Positions 41,910 through 50,901 of a stretch of DNA of 64,000 bases are shown in pieces. Made by a program: the position numbers and the translations under genes. Below the pieces are notes generated by a model that was given only the letters and a program-made list of their open reading frames with translations, was not told where the DNA came from and searched no databases. Every line of letters begins with the position of its first letter. The stretch's first letter is position 1. This DNA comes from Chitinophaga pinensis (GTDB taxonomy: Bacteria > Bacteroidota > Bacteroidia > Chitinophagales > CAMDFR01), in assembly GCA_945860705.1 (NCBI GenBank), contig CAMART010000004.1:1-64000 (forward strand). Direction: 5' to 3'.

Positions 41910-41958
41910 GTTGAAAGTTCAAAGTTGTAAGTTTAAAGTTCAAAGTTGAAAGTTATTT
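41910..41958. repeat. Seven-unit heptamer tandem repeat (GTTNAAA type)
   Basis: GTTGAAA, GTTCAAA, GTTGTAA, GTTTAAA, GTTCAAA, GTTGAAA, GTTATTT, starting on the base after the nupC stop. Confidence 0.9.
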
Positions 41959-42011
41959 ATTAATTAATATACATAAAATATCTTACAAAAAAAAAATACA
42001 TAATTTATAAT

Positions 42012-42563
42012 ATGATAGCACCAATTCTCAAAAAAAACGATTCAGTTGCATATGGAGTAATAGCAACACTTTCCGTAGTAGTATTTGCTGTAGTTGTAGC
42101 ACTTGGCAAATTTAAATTAGTAGGAACTGATATTGGATTCCCTCCTCATTATTTTGCTACTGCCAATGCAGTAATCAATTCGATGGTTACTTTACTACTT
42201 GTAATAGGTTTATATTTTGTAAAACAAAAAAATTATATAGCTCACAAAAACACAATGATGTTTGCTATGGTACTATCCTCATTATTTTTAGTATCTTATA
42301 TTATGCATCATTTACTTACCTATGACACGCATTTTGGTGGAGAAGGATTTATCAAGTATATCTATTACTTTATTTTACTTACCCATATTCCTTTAGCTGC
42401 TATAGTTTTACCATTTATACTACTTAGTACCTACAGAGGGTTAACTAGTGATTTTGCCAAACACAAAAAAATAGTGCGTTATACATTTCCGATTTGGCTA
42501 TACGTTTCTATCACTGGAGTTTTGGTTTATATATTTATCTCGCCATATTATTCATTTACTTAG
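42012..42563 (+). CDS. DUF420 family membrane protein
   Basis: 183 residues with five membrane helices, opening MIAPILKKNDSVAYGVIATLSVVVFAVVVAL. It matches DUF420 (relatives include Bacillus CtaM/YozB, needed for heme-copper oxidase function): PHYFATANAVINSMVTLLLVIG, AHKNTMMFAMVLSSLFLVSYIMHHL and HIPLAAIVLPFILL, with several His in or near helices that could bind heme or copper. A role in cytochrome oxidase maturation is inferred from the family only. It lies 27 bp before lipA on the same strand. Confidence 0.87.
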   Translation: MIAPILKKNDSVAYGVIATLSVVVFAVVVALGKFKLVGTDIGFPPHYFATANAVINSMVTLLLVIGLYFVKQKNYIAHKNTMMFAMVLSSLFLVSYIMHHLLTYDTHFGGEGFIKYIYYFILLTHIPLAAIVLPFILLSTYRGLTSDFAKHKKIVRYTFPIWLYVSITGVLVYIFISPYYSFT

Positions 42564-42589
42564 TATTTTTGCATACAGAAAATAAATAA

Positions 42590-43456
42590 ATGAGCAATAC
42601 TACTGAAACAAAAGAACGTATCAGAAAACCAGATTGGCTGAAAGTGCCTATACCATCAGGTATAGACTATGTAGGAGTAAAAAAAGCTGTACATGACAAT
42701 AAGCTTCATACCATTTGTGAAAGTGGCAACTGTCCTAATCAAGCTGAATGTTGGAAAGCAGGAACTGCTACTTTGATGATACTGGGAAATGTATGTACTC
42801 GTTCTTGTCAGTTTTGTAATGTTGCTACAGGCAAACCTGAGGCTGTAGATATAGCAGAACCATACCGTGTAGCACAAAGCGTAAAAACGATGGGACTAAA
42901 ACATGTTGTATTGACTTCTGTTGATAGAGATGACTTAATGGATGGTGGGTCAAAAATATGGGCTGCTACAATTAGAGCCATCAGAAAACATGCTCCAGGT
43001 GTAACTATAGAAACTTTGATACCAGATTTTCAGGGAAAAGAAGACCAACTAAATAGAATCATAGATGTAAAACCTGAGATAGTATCGCACAATATAGAAA
43101 CTGTAAAAAGATTGACTCGCGAAGTGCGTGTACAAGCAAGATATGAGAGAAGTATGGAAGTACTAGCTTACTTAAAAAATGGTGGAATAGCTAAAACTAA
43201 AAGTGGGCTCATGCTTGGTATGGGCGAAACTGAAGAAGAAATATACGAAACATTTGATGACTTAAGAAAAGCTGGTGTAGAAATACTTACGATAGGTCAG
43301 TATCTTCAACCAACAAAAAAACATTTATCAGTACAAAAATATGTACATCCAGATGAGTTTGCAAAATACAAAGAAGTAGCATTATCAAAAGGATTTAGCT
43401 ATGTAGAAAGTGGTCCATTGGTTCGTTCAAGCTATCACGCTGAAAAGCATATATAA
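42590..43456 (+). CDS. lipA: Lipoyl synthase
   Basis: Radical SAM enzyme inserting two sulfurs into octanoyl groups on E2 and H proteins, for example on Lys43 of the pdhC product here. The auxiliary cluster motif is Cys43-x4-Cys48-x5-Cys54 (CESGNCPNQAEC) and the radical SAM motif Cys69, Cys73, Cys76 (CTRSCQFC). SGLMLGMGET and the final GPLVRSSYHA with the cluster-binding Ser complete the family pattern. Length (288) is standard. A bidirectional terminator begins at the stop. Confidence 0.97.
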   Translation: MSNTTETKERIRKPDWLKVPIPSGIDYVGVKKAVHDNKLHTICESGNCPNQAECWKAGTATLMILGNVCTRSCQFCNVATGKPEAVDIAEPYRVAQSVKTMGLKHVVLTSVDRDDLMDGGSKIWAATIRAIRKHAPGVTIETLIPDFQGKEDQLNRIIDVKPEIVSHNIETVKRLTREVRVQARYERSMEVLAYLKNGGIAKTKSGLMLGMGETEEEIYETFDDLRKAGVEILTIGQYLQPTKKHLSVQKYVHPDEFAKYKEVALSKGFSYVESGPLVRSSYHAEKHI

Positions 43457-43493
43457 TAAAAAGGTTCGATGCTTCGCATCGAACCTTTTTATT
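43455..43493. terminator. Bidirectional terminator between lipA and the sorting-domain protein gene
   Basis: A perfect 18-bp stem AATAAAAAGGTTCGATGC/GCATCGAACCTTTTTATT with a TTC loop, shared by the two convergent genes. Confidence 0.92.
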
Positions 43494-43507
43494 ATATCTA
43501 TCTAATG

Positions 43508-44782
43508 CTAATTTTTCAAAAATCGTTTAGTACTATTTTTACCATTAGAAGTAATAATCTCTACTATATACATTCCTGAAGAAAAATCTGAAATATCAAT
43601 TTCTGTATTTTCTAAACTAAAGTTTTCATGGCTTTGAATTTTTAGTCCTAGTGAATTATATATATTAATATTTAAAATTTGTACTTCTTTACTATCTATA
43701 GATAGATTTATTTTATCCGTTGCTGGATTTGGATATAGATTTATTTCTTCATCATTTGATATTACATTTTCAACAGAATTTACATTGCCATACTTAGCCC
43801 TTGCAAATGCGCTGTTATTTACTTCTACTTCGTAAGTATTAGTAGGCTGAGGCAATTCAAATGTATTTAGTAAATTTGAATCGATTTGATACGTATACAA
43901 CTTTCTCTCGTACAAAGTGTCATCGTATGCCACAAATACAAGACTATTGGTAGCTTGATCAAAACATCTATTAAATACTTCATAGCCCAATAAATCTGGA
44001 AGTGGCAATAATAATGATGTAGTAGCTGTGGAAGGATCTATCAATCCTATACTCATTGTAGGAGGTGCAGATACCGTATCGTATACTGGGAAGAGTGTGT
44101 ATATACGATTGTTTACATTGTCATATTCAAGACCTATATTGCCAGGCAAAAATATACCATTAAATGGTGTAATAGTAAATGAAAAAATAGAATCCGTAAC
44201 TGGAACAGAAACTAAATATTTACCAAAAGAATCTGCAATGGTAAAATGAAAAATATGTTCATTTGAATTAAAACAAGTGGCATCTGGAAAGTAGACAAAA
44301 TTACCTGGGCTAAACCCTGATGACCAAGGTAATAATCCTAAAGTATAATTTGAATCTGTGTACGGATCATACTTATAAATAAATACTTGATTTGATGCAT
44401 CTCCTTTGTAGTAATACATCATCCCCGTACTCATATCTGACTCTATACTAGGACTATAAAAAGAAGATATATCTACTATTTGTTGTACATTAGTAGTAGC
44501 ATCATACATCACTACATCACTAGTAGAGTCTACAAGCCCTCTAACATAATAAGTAGCATTGGTAGCATTGTATGTAGATGTGCCCATAGTAACAGTAAAC
44601 ATGGATGTACCTACAGAACTATAAATAGAAGGTGTTTGGTTATTCCATTCTATTATCTTTAGCGAGTCATTAACTAGTTCAACTCCTATAAGATTTATAC
44701 TTTGAGCATTTATACTTTTAGAAATAAAAAGCAATATTAAAATATTGAAGAATAATTTTGTTTTGTTTTGTATAGTTTTCAT
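43508..44782 (-). CDS. Secreted protein with T9SS type A sorting domain, function unknown
   Basis: 424 residues with a signal peptide (MKTIQNKTKLFFNILILLFISKSINAQ). The central region has repeated beta segments with VDSTSDVVMYDATTNV, GMMYYYKGDASNQVFIYKYD and RCFDQATNSLVFVAYDDTLYERKLYTY, suggesting a beta-propeller. The C-terminal 80 residues are a sorting domain (EEINLYPNPATDKINLSID...SGMYIVEIITSNGKNSTKRFLKN). It should be released or anchored at the cell surface. No catalytic motif is seen. Confidence 0.82.
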   Translation of the reverse strand: MKTIQNKTKLFFNILILLFISKSINAQSINLIGVELVNDSLKIIEWNNQTPSIYSSVGTSMFTVTMGTSTYNATNATYYVRGLVDSTSDVVMYDATTNVQQIVDISSFYSPSIESDMSTGMMYYYKGDASNQVFIYKYDPYTDSNYTLGLLPWSSGFSPGNFVYFPDATCFNSNEHIFHFTIADSFGKYLVSVPVTDSIFSFTITPFNGIFLPGNIGLEYDNVNNRIYTLFPVYDTVSAPPTMSIGLIDPSTATTSLLLPLPDLLGYEVFNRCFDQATNSLVFVAYDDTLYERKLYTYQIDSNLLNTFELPQPTNTYEVEVNNSAFARAKYGNVNSVENVISNDEEINLYPNPATDKINLSIDSKEVQILNINIYNSLGLKIQSHENFSLENTEIDISDFSSGMYIVEIITSNGKNSTKRFLKN

Positions 44783-44877
44783 TGTTTAAAATTTTATATG
44801 CAAATGTTGGTCATAAAGAATTAATAAAAAAGACAAGTTAATCTATGTTTTTGGATGTTTAAATACATTAATAATTG

Positions 44878-44908
44878 CTTAAACAAAATGAATTGTTTTT
44901 TGTTTAAG
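44878..44908. promoter_or_regulatory. Inverted repeat upstream of the helical-repeat protein gene
   Basis: 11-bp arms CTTAAACAAAA and TTTTGTTTAAG with a 9-nt spacer, 18 bp before the start codon. It could be an operator or a 5' UTR hairpin. Confidence 0.4.
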
Positions 44909-44926
44909 TAAAAAAGTAAAAAATAG

Positions 44927-46393
44927 ATGAGTCAACTAAAATTATTACACAAATTGATTCATAGCCTAAATAAAGGTGAAAAAAAATTATTCACTCAGCA
45001 GGCAGATAAACACCAATTTAAACAAGAAAAATATTTTTATGTATTATATAAAATTCTTGAAAATGAGAATATATTTAATGAAGATATAATAAGTAATAGT
45101 TATAAAAAAGAGACTAATAAATCTGATTTTACAGATGAAAAAAATTACTTACAAGAACAATTATTAAATACCATTTCGAATAATACTATTGAAAATAATA
45201 TAGAAGTATACATCCTTCAACTAATCGTAAAAATAAGAAGTTTAGAAAATAAAGGTCATATAGAGCTAGCACTAAAATGTATTCGCCAAGCGATAAAACT
45301 GTGTGAAGAAACCGAAAACTTTATATTGCTCCTTAGATGTTTAAATATTGAACAATCATTCTATCCATACTTACATGAAAACACTGAGAAAACTATCCAT
45401 GCACAAATTAAATACAATGATACTTTAGAAACATTAATAAGAATAAATCTACTTGATAAAACAATTTTGAATATTTCAAAAATATATGAAGAAGAAAATA
45501 AAATTGGTACCAATGAAAGCAATGATAAACTAATTGAACTTCTAAATCAGCTTCCAAGAGAAGAAAGTTATTTATTTAATAGAGAAAAGGCAAATTATCA
45601 TCAAATCAAATTTGCAGTATATTATAAAACACAAGATTATAAAAGCTCTTACTCGCATATAACTAACACCATCAAGTATATGAATAAGAATCTATACTAT
45701 ATATATGAGGATAAATGGATGTATATAACTGCTTTGATAAATGCAGCACATAATGCACTAAAATTAGATTTAAATGAAGACATAGATATTTATTTCAATC
45801 AAATTGATGAATTGATAATTAATGAGCTTTTTAAACAAAATACAAGTTTCATTGCTGAGGCAAAGAAATTATCAATGACTCATCAATTAATTATTTATTT
45901 ATTTCAAAAAAACTATCAAAAAATAATTTCTTTAGAAAAAGAGGCTACTAATTTATTTAGTACAACTGAGACTAGCACATACTTTACCAAACCTAGAAAT
46001 ATGAATATATGTTTTGCAATTGCAAATACAGCTATTAGCAATTACACGAAAGCATATCATTGGGCAATAGAAGAGATCAAAAATCCAAATAGTAGAGATT
46101 ATGAAATTTATACTTTGATATGTTATTTTGTAAAGCTCATTTATTTTATAGAAAATGAAATGATAGATAACTTTGATAGTGAATATTTAAGTGCTACAAG
46201 ATATATAAGAGGCAAGAAAAATTTTGCAGATAGCGATAAAAAATTATTAAAATTATTAGACAAGTTAAAAACAAAAAATAATTTATATAAAAATAAAACA
46301 CAAATACAGAAACATATATCACTATACTCAGATATGAATAACAATTATCTTTATCATTTTATTTTTGAATATATTCAGAAAAAAATAAAATAA
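44927..46393 (+). CDS. Hypothetical helical-repeat protein
   Basis: 488 residues, no signal peptide, almost wholly alpha-helical and rich in K, E, N and I. It opens SQLKLLHKLIHSLNKGEKKLFTQQADKHQFKQEKYFYVLYKIL, followed by DEKNYLQEQLLNTIS. This opening recalls a group of Bacteroidota proteins with the pattern LxKSLxKxEKRxF...YxxLFxxI, which have TPR-like repeats. Segments such as ALKCIRQAIKLCEETENFILLLRCLNIEQSFYPYL fit TPR helices. It is cytoplasmic and probably binds proteins. A strong terminator follows. Confidence 0.7.
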   Translation: MSQLKLLHKLIHSLNKGEKKLFTQQADKHQFKQEKYFYVLYKILENENIFNEDIISNSYKKETNKSDFTDEKNYLQEQLLNTISNNTIENNIEVYILQLIVKIRSLENKGHIELALKCIRQAIKLCEETENFILLLRCLNIEQSFYPYLHENTEKTIHAQIKYNDTLETLIRINLLDKTILNISKIYEEENKIGTNESNDKLIELLNQLPREESYLFNREKANYHQIKFAVYYKTQDYKSSYSHITNTIKYMNKNLYYIYEDKWMYITALINAAHNALKLDLNEDIDIYFNQIDELIINELFKQNTSFIAEAKKLSMTHQLIIYLFQKNYQKIISLEKEATNLFSTTETSTYFTKPRNMNICFAIANTAISNYTKAYHWAIEEIKNPNSRDYEIYTLICYFVKLIYFIENEMIDNFDSEYLSATRYIRGKKNFADSDKKLLKLLDKLKTKNNLYKNKTQIQKHISLYSDMNNNYLYHFIFEYIQKKIK

Positions 46394-46450
46394 AATAAAT
46401 TGGCATGATTTTTTCGATAAATTAATTGGTTATTTTTTCATGGGGTTGTT

Positions 46451-46485
46451 AAAGCTTGCTCATTCATTGGGCGAGCTTTTTTTTT
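46451..46485 (+). terminator. Rho-independent terminator
   Basis: Stem AAGCTTGC/GCGAGCTT (one G-T pair) with flanking TC/GG, followed by nine T. It ends the helical-repeat protein gene. Confidence 0.88.
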
Positions 46486-46556
46486 ATAAAAAAATACGAC
46501 CCCGCTAACGGTATAGTAGATGGAACTAATACTTATAATATTTACAATTTAATAAC

Positions 46557-48668
46557 CTAAGATATCCTACTCCAGACTGTCTTACTATTCTTATTACTGT
46601 TTAAATGATTCTTTAAACTTTGGTGTATATCTTTTTGAATGAGTGGGTCGTTTAAAAGTAACTCTTGTGCGGTTTCGCGAGCTAAAATCAATATTTGTTT
46701 ATCTTTACTTAAATCAGCCAATTTTAAATTCATTACACCACTTTGTTGTGTACCTTGTATATCACCGGGTCCACGTAGTTTTAAATCAAATTCAGAAATT
46801 TCAAAACCATCATTGGTATCGCACATAATTTTGAGTCGTTGTCTACTTTCTGTACCCAACTTATTTCCACTCATGAGTATACAGTAACTTTGATCAGCTC
46901 CTCTCCCAACTCTACCACGTAATTGATGCAATTGTGATAAGCCAAATCGTTCAGCACTTTCTATAATCATCACACTAGCATTAGGTATATTCACCCCCAC
47001 TTCTATCACAGTAGTAGCCACCATTATTTGTGTTTCATTTCTTATAAATCGTCCCATTTCAAAATCTTTGTCTTTGGCTTTCATCTTACCATGAACTATG
47101 CTTATTTGATATTGTGGCATTGGAAATTCTCTACTGATACTTTCAAAACCATCCATCAAATCTTTAAAATCCATCTTCTCACTCTCTTCTATCAAGGGAT
47201 AAACTATATAAATTTGTCTTCCTTTTTCTATTTCTTTTTTCATAAATCCAAAAACAGCTAATCGTTGTGAATCAAATTTATGAAGTGTCTGAATTGGTTT
47301 TCTACCTGGAGGCAATTGATCTATCACAGATACTTCTAAGTCTCCATATATAGTCATGGCTAAGGTACGTGGTATAGGAGTTGCAGTCATCACTAATACA
47401 TGAGGTGGCAAGGTGTTTTTACTCCAAAGTTTTGCTCGCTGTCCTACACCGAAACGATGTTGCTCATCTATCACTACCATACCAAGATTTTTAAACTGTA
47501 CCGTGTCTTCTATCAATGCATGCGTACCAATAAGTATATCTATTTCTCCTTCTAACAATTCCTTTAGTATAGCTTCTCGTTTTTTACCTTTTACACTTCC
47601 TGTAAGCAATCTTACTCGTATTGGCATATCTCCAAGAGCCAAACTAAATGACTCGAAATGTTGCTGTGCTAAAATTTCTGTAGGTGCCATCACAGCAGAT
47701 TGATATTGATTATCGAGTGCAATCAAACAAGTAATCAAAGCCACGATTGTTTTTCCACTACCTACATCTCCTTGCAGCAAACGGTTCATTTGTTTACCAC
47801 TCAGTGTATCTTTACGTATTTCTTTGAGTACTCGTTGTTGAGCTTCAGTAAGCTGAAAGGGCATTTTTTCTTTATAAAAAGTATTGAAATGTACTCCTAT
47901 CTTTTCTAAAACTATTCCTTTAAAAACGGTATCTCTTTCTACTTTAACTTGCAATATTTTTAATTGTATTAAAAACAATTCATCAAATTTTATTCGTGCT
48001 ATAGCACGCTGTAGCATAGAATCATTTTGAGGATAATGAATATTAATTAATGCTTCATAAAGTGAAAGCATTTTATATTTTTCGATAATATATGTAGGTA
48101 AATATTCAACAATATCTATTTCTTTTAATTCTGAAACTAAATTCTTTGTTATCCTACCTAGTCCTTTGCTATCAAGGCTTTTTAGTTTTAGTTTTTCTGT
48201 AGTAGAATAAACTGGTTGAAAAACTTGTGCGCTAGCTTCTCTAGTTTCAGCTAGTTCTATTTCTGGATGCGAAAAATTAAATCTACCATTGAAATAGTTT
48301 GGCCTACCAAATATTATATATTCTTTTTTAAGTACGAGCGATTTTTGAATCCAAGCTATCCCCTGAAACCAAATCAAATCAATACTTCCAGTATCGTCAC
48401 TTAAGGTGACTTGCAATCTTTTTTTTCCAGTATTAATGATTTGAATATTGCTAACAATACCTTTTAACTGTATAAAAGTTTCTTCACTTTGTACCTCTTC
48501 TATTTTATAAAACTTCGTTCTATCATAATATCTAAAAGGATAATGTGCTAATAAATCTTCAAAGGTATATATACTCAATTCCTTAGCCAATGATTCAGCT
48601 TTTTGTGGACCTACACCTTTTAGAAAAGTTATAGGTGTTTGAAGTTTTGGCAGTTGTGAGGAAGACAT
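46557..48668 (-). CDS. recG: ATP-dependent DNA helicase RecG
   Basis: Drives branch migration at stalled forks and recombination intermediates. The N-terminal wedge OB-fold is seen around FIQLKGIVSNIQIINTGKKRLQVTLSDDTGSIDLIWF. Helicase motifs follow: LLQGDVGSGKTIVALI (Walker A), VVIDEQHRFGVGQRAKL (DEQH), MTATPIPRTLAMTIYGDL, VATTVIEVGVNIPNASVM and QLRGRVGRGADQSYC. Length 703 is standard. A promoter box lies 4 bp before its ATG, as in the lptG-like gene and lgt. Confidence 0.97.
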   Translation of the reverse strand: MSSSQLPKLQTPITFLKGVGPQKAESLAKELSIYTFEDLLAHYPFRYYDRTKFYKIEEVQSEETFIQLKGIVSNIQIINTGKKRLQVTLSDDTGSIDLIWFQGIAWIQKSLVLKKEYIIFGRPNYFNGRFNFSHPEIELAETREASAQVFQPVYSTTEKLKLKSLDSKGLGRITKNLVSELKEIDIVEYLPTYIIEKYKMLSLYEALINIHYPQNDSMLQRAIARIKFDELFLIQLKILQVKVERDTVFKGIVLEKIGVHFNTFYKEKMPFQLTEAQQRVLKEIRKDTLSGKQMNRLLQGDVGSGKTIVALITCLIALDNQYQSAVMAPTEILAQQHFESFSLALGDMPIRVRLLTGSVKGKKREAILKELLEGEIDILIGTHALIEDTVQFKNLGMVVIDEQHRFGVGQRAKLWSKNTLPPHVLVMTATPIPRTLAMTIYGDLEVSVIDQLPPGRKPIQTLHKFDSQRLAVFGFMKKEIEKGRQIYIVYPLIEESEKMDFKDLMDGFESISREFPMPQYQISIVHGKMKAKDKDFEMGRFIRNETQIMVATTVIEVGVNIPNASVMIIESAERFGLSQLHQLRGRVGRGADQSYCILMSGNKLGTESRQRLKIMCDTNDGFEISEFDLKLRGPGDIQGTQQSGVMNLKLADLSKDKQILILARETAQELLLNDPLIQKDIHQSLKNHLNSNKNSKTVWSRIS

Positions 48669-48672
48669 AGTA

Positions 48673-48680
48673 CAAATATA
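48673..48680 (-). promoter_or_regulatory. TAnnTTTG (-7) promoter box of recG
   Basis: TATATTTG on the minus strand, 4 bp before the recG ATG. Confidence 0.4.
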
Positions 48681-48727
48681 ATGTAAATAATATTTTTAAT
48701 ATTATGGAAAGAAATTAATAATCCATG

Positions 48728-48735
48728 TAATTTTG
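48728..48735 (+). promoter_or_regulatory. TAnnTTTG (-7) promoter box of the pterin synthase gene
   Basis: TAATTTTG, 17 bp before the start codon. Confidence 0.4.
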
Positions 48736-48752
48736 TGTAAAATAAATTTTTC

Positions 48753-49166
48753 ATGTCAAACAAAATAGCAGTAGTTCGTAGAGCCCAATTTAATGCCGCT
48801 CATAGATTGAATAATCCTGATTGGGATGAAGCTAAAAACAAAGAAATTTTTGGTTTATGTAATAATCCAAGCTATCATGGACACAACTACGTACTTGAAG
48901 TAAAAGTAATAGGTGAAATAGACCCAATCACTGGGTATTGTATAGATTTAAAAATAGTAAAAGATATCATAGATAGTGAAGTGATTGATGCATTTGATCA
49001 TAAAAATTTAAACTTAGATACTAATGAGTTTAAAGAACTCAACCCAACTGCAGAAAATATAGCAAAGGTCATCTATCTAAAAATATCTAAAAAACTAGGA
49101 AGCGAATACCAAGTATTTATAAAACTATACGAAACTGAAAGAAACTGGGTGGAATATCCGGTTTAA
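48753..49166 (+). CDS. 6-pyruvoyl-tetrahydropterin / 6-carboxytetrahydropterin synthase family protein
   Basis: A 137-residue T-fold enzyme using 7,8-dihydroneopterin triphosphate. Zinc ligands are His17 (NAAHRL), His42 and His44 (SYHGHNY). The catalytic Cys36 sits in GLCNNPSYHGHNY, a C-x5-HxH spacing as in mammalian pyruvoyl-tetrahydropterin synthase; QueD of queuosine synthesis normally has C-x3-HxH. ELNPTAENIAKVIY and LYETERNWVEY carry the conserved Glu. It may therefore make a tetrahydropterin other than the queuosine precursor, though tgt is present in the window. Confidence 0.88.
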   Translation: MSNKIAVVRRAQFNAAHRLNNPDWDEAKNKEIFGLCNNPSYHGHNYVLEVKVIGEIDPITGYCIDLKIVKDIIDSEVIDAFDHKNLNLDTNEFKELNPTAENIAKVIYLKISKKLGSEYQVFIKLYETERNWVEYPV

Positions 49167-49171
49167 AACTA

Positions 49172-49199
49172 GTTCAAAGTTGAAAGTTGAAAGTTGAAA
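49172..49199. repeat. Four-unit heptamer tandem repeat (GTTNAAA type)
   Basis: GTTCAAA followed by three GTTGAAA, starting 5 bp after the stop of the pterin synthase gene. Confidence 0.88.
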
Positions 49200-49240
49200 G
49201 TTTTTATTGTTTCTAATTTTCAATATTTAATATCTAGAAT

Positions 49241-50845
49241 TTACATTCTCTCAATTTGTTCTTCCAAACTCATCATGCTATTTCCTTCCTTTTCAGGTAC
49301 ATGATGCATGGCATATTCAGCAAGTGCTGTGATGGACAAGCTTGGATTTACTCCAAGATTAGATGGAATGATAGAGCCATCTACTATATACATATTGTTA
49401 TATCCAAATGCTCTAAAATATTCATCTACCACTCCTTCTTCTTTGGTTTTACCCATGGGACAACCACCAATAATGTGTGCTGTTGTACTCATATTTAATG
49501 CTACTTCTGTAATCGCATTCATAGGAGTTCCATTCACTTTTTTGGCGTAGCGTCTCATCACTTCTTGTCCAATACCAATATAGGCTGGCACTTTATCATT
49601 ACTCAAATTTTTTATAGCTATACTACCTCCAAAAAAACTTTTCTTCCAAATCATTTTCATACTATTATCTAATGATTGCATTACCAATAAAATAATGGCA
49701 TTATCTGCAAACCCAAAATCAAAAAAGGTTCTTATAGTTTGTATTGGATGAATAATTAAATTTAATATCCATTTTAAAGTTCGTAAAAATGGTTTATTAC
49801 CATCTGTAGCCAAGGTGGCCAATTTGCCCATCACACCCGAACCATTACTATACTTTACTATTTCTATATGTGTATGATCATCTGGATTAAATATCGATGA
49901 AATGGCTACTCCATGATTGAGCTTTCCATCTGCCAATGCAATACCACAAAGCGATTCAGAATTGGTACGCAAACTCTCTCCAAGTTTATCAGATAGATTT
50001 GCTAAATTTTTAGTTTCATATTTTTCTTTTAATAATAAACCCATAGTACCTAATACTCCGCCAGCCATCACCAAACCTTTTGAATAAAATACTTTTCTAT
50101 CTTTTCGAAACCAAGAAGTACTACATTCTGTGGTAATTTCATACACATCATTTACATATTTAATACTGATCACTTCTCGTTCGGCTAAAATCTCTACTCC
50201 ATTTTTTTGTGCGAAATACAAATAGTTTTTATCTAAACTATTTTTGGCATTATATCTACAACCTACCATGCATCCTGCACATTCCGTACAGCCTGTCCTC
50301 TGTGGACCCAAGCCTTTAAAATATGGATCAATGGCGTTTTTTTTATCACCAAAATATACTCCTACATTTACTCCTCCAAACGAATCAATTCGATTCATAT
50401 CTTGAGCTACTTCTTTCAATACTTCATCTTCTCGATAATGTAGAGGTTGTTTCACGGTACCTAACATAAACTTAGCCTTTTCGTAAAATGGCAATAAAGT
50501 CTCTTTCCAATTTTTGATATGCGACCAACTTTTATTTTCAAAAAATGCATCACCCGGAACCATTTGAGTATTGGCATATACCAAGCTTCCACCACCTACT
50601 CCTACTCCACTTAAAATAAATACATTTTTGAAAAATGATAATTGCTGTATACCAAAACATTTGATGATGGGAAACCAAAAAAACTTATTGATACTCCAAT
50701 TGGTTTTGGGAAAATCTTTTTGTTCGTATTTTTTACCTTTTTCTATTACTAAAACATTATAGCCTTTTTCACTCAAGCGCATTGCAGAAACCGAGCCACC
50801 AAAGCCAGATCCTATTACTATATAATCGTAAATTGTTTTATTCAT
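49241..50845 (-). CDS. GMC-family FAD oxidoreductase, cholesterol-oxidase-like
   Basis: 534 residues. The FAD-binding loop is YIVIGSGFGGSVSAMRLSEKG, followed by GVGVGGGSLVYANTQM, both typical of the cholesterol-oxidase branch of GMC enzymes. The active-site region has TAHIIGGCPMG and, near the end, GVNPSLSITALAEYAM with the conserved Asn. It also contains Cys186, Cys189, Cys192 and Cys196 (CTECAGCMVGC), a CxxCxxCxxxC pattern that could hold an iron-sulfur cluster. The substrate is an alcohol or sterol-like molecule; a link to the squalene genes 10 kb away is speculative. Confidence 0.85.
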   Translation of the reverse strand: MNKTIYDYIVIGSGFGGSVSAMRLSEKGYNVLVIEKGKKYEQKDFPKTNWSINKFFWFPIIKCFGIQQLSFFKNVFILSGVGVGGGSLVYANTQMVPGDAFFENKSWSHIKNWKETLLPFYEKAKFMLGTVKQPLHYREDEVLKEVAQDMNRIDSFGGVNVGVYFGDKKNAIDPYFKGLGPQRTGCTECAGCMVGCRYNAKNSLDKNYLYFAQKNGVEILAEREVISIKYVNDVYEITTECSTSWFRKDRKVFYSKGLVMAGGVLGTMGLLLKEKYETKNLANLSDKLGESLRTNSESLCGIALADGKLNHGVAISSIFNPDDHTHIEIVKYSNGSGVMGKLATLATDGNKPFLRTLKWILNLIIHPIQTIRTFFDFGFADNAIILLVMQSLDNSMKMIWKKSFFGGSIAIKNLSNDKVPAYIGIGQEVMRRYAKKVNGTPMNAITEVALNMSTTAHIIGGCPMGKTKEEGVVDEYFRAFGYNNMYIVDGSIIPSNLGVNPSLSITALAEYAMHHVPEKEGNSMMSLEEQIERM

Positions 50846-50901
50846 AATTTATGGAAAAAAGTATTTGAAACATCTATATGTAAATATAAAATATAATTCA
50901 T

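Noticed and set aside
41910-41958. Heptamer arrays considered as CRISPR or as a cis-acting origin iteron
   Set aside because: Units are contiguous with no spacers, differ in sequence and occur at many gene ends, so neither CRISPR nor an origin fits.
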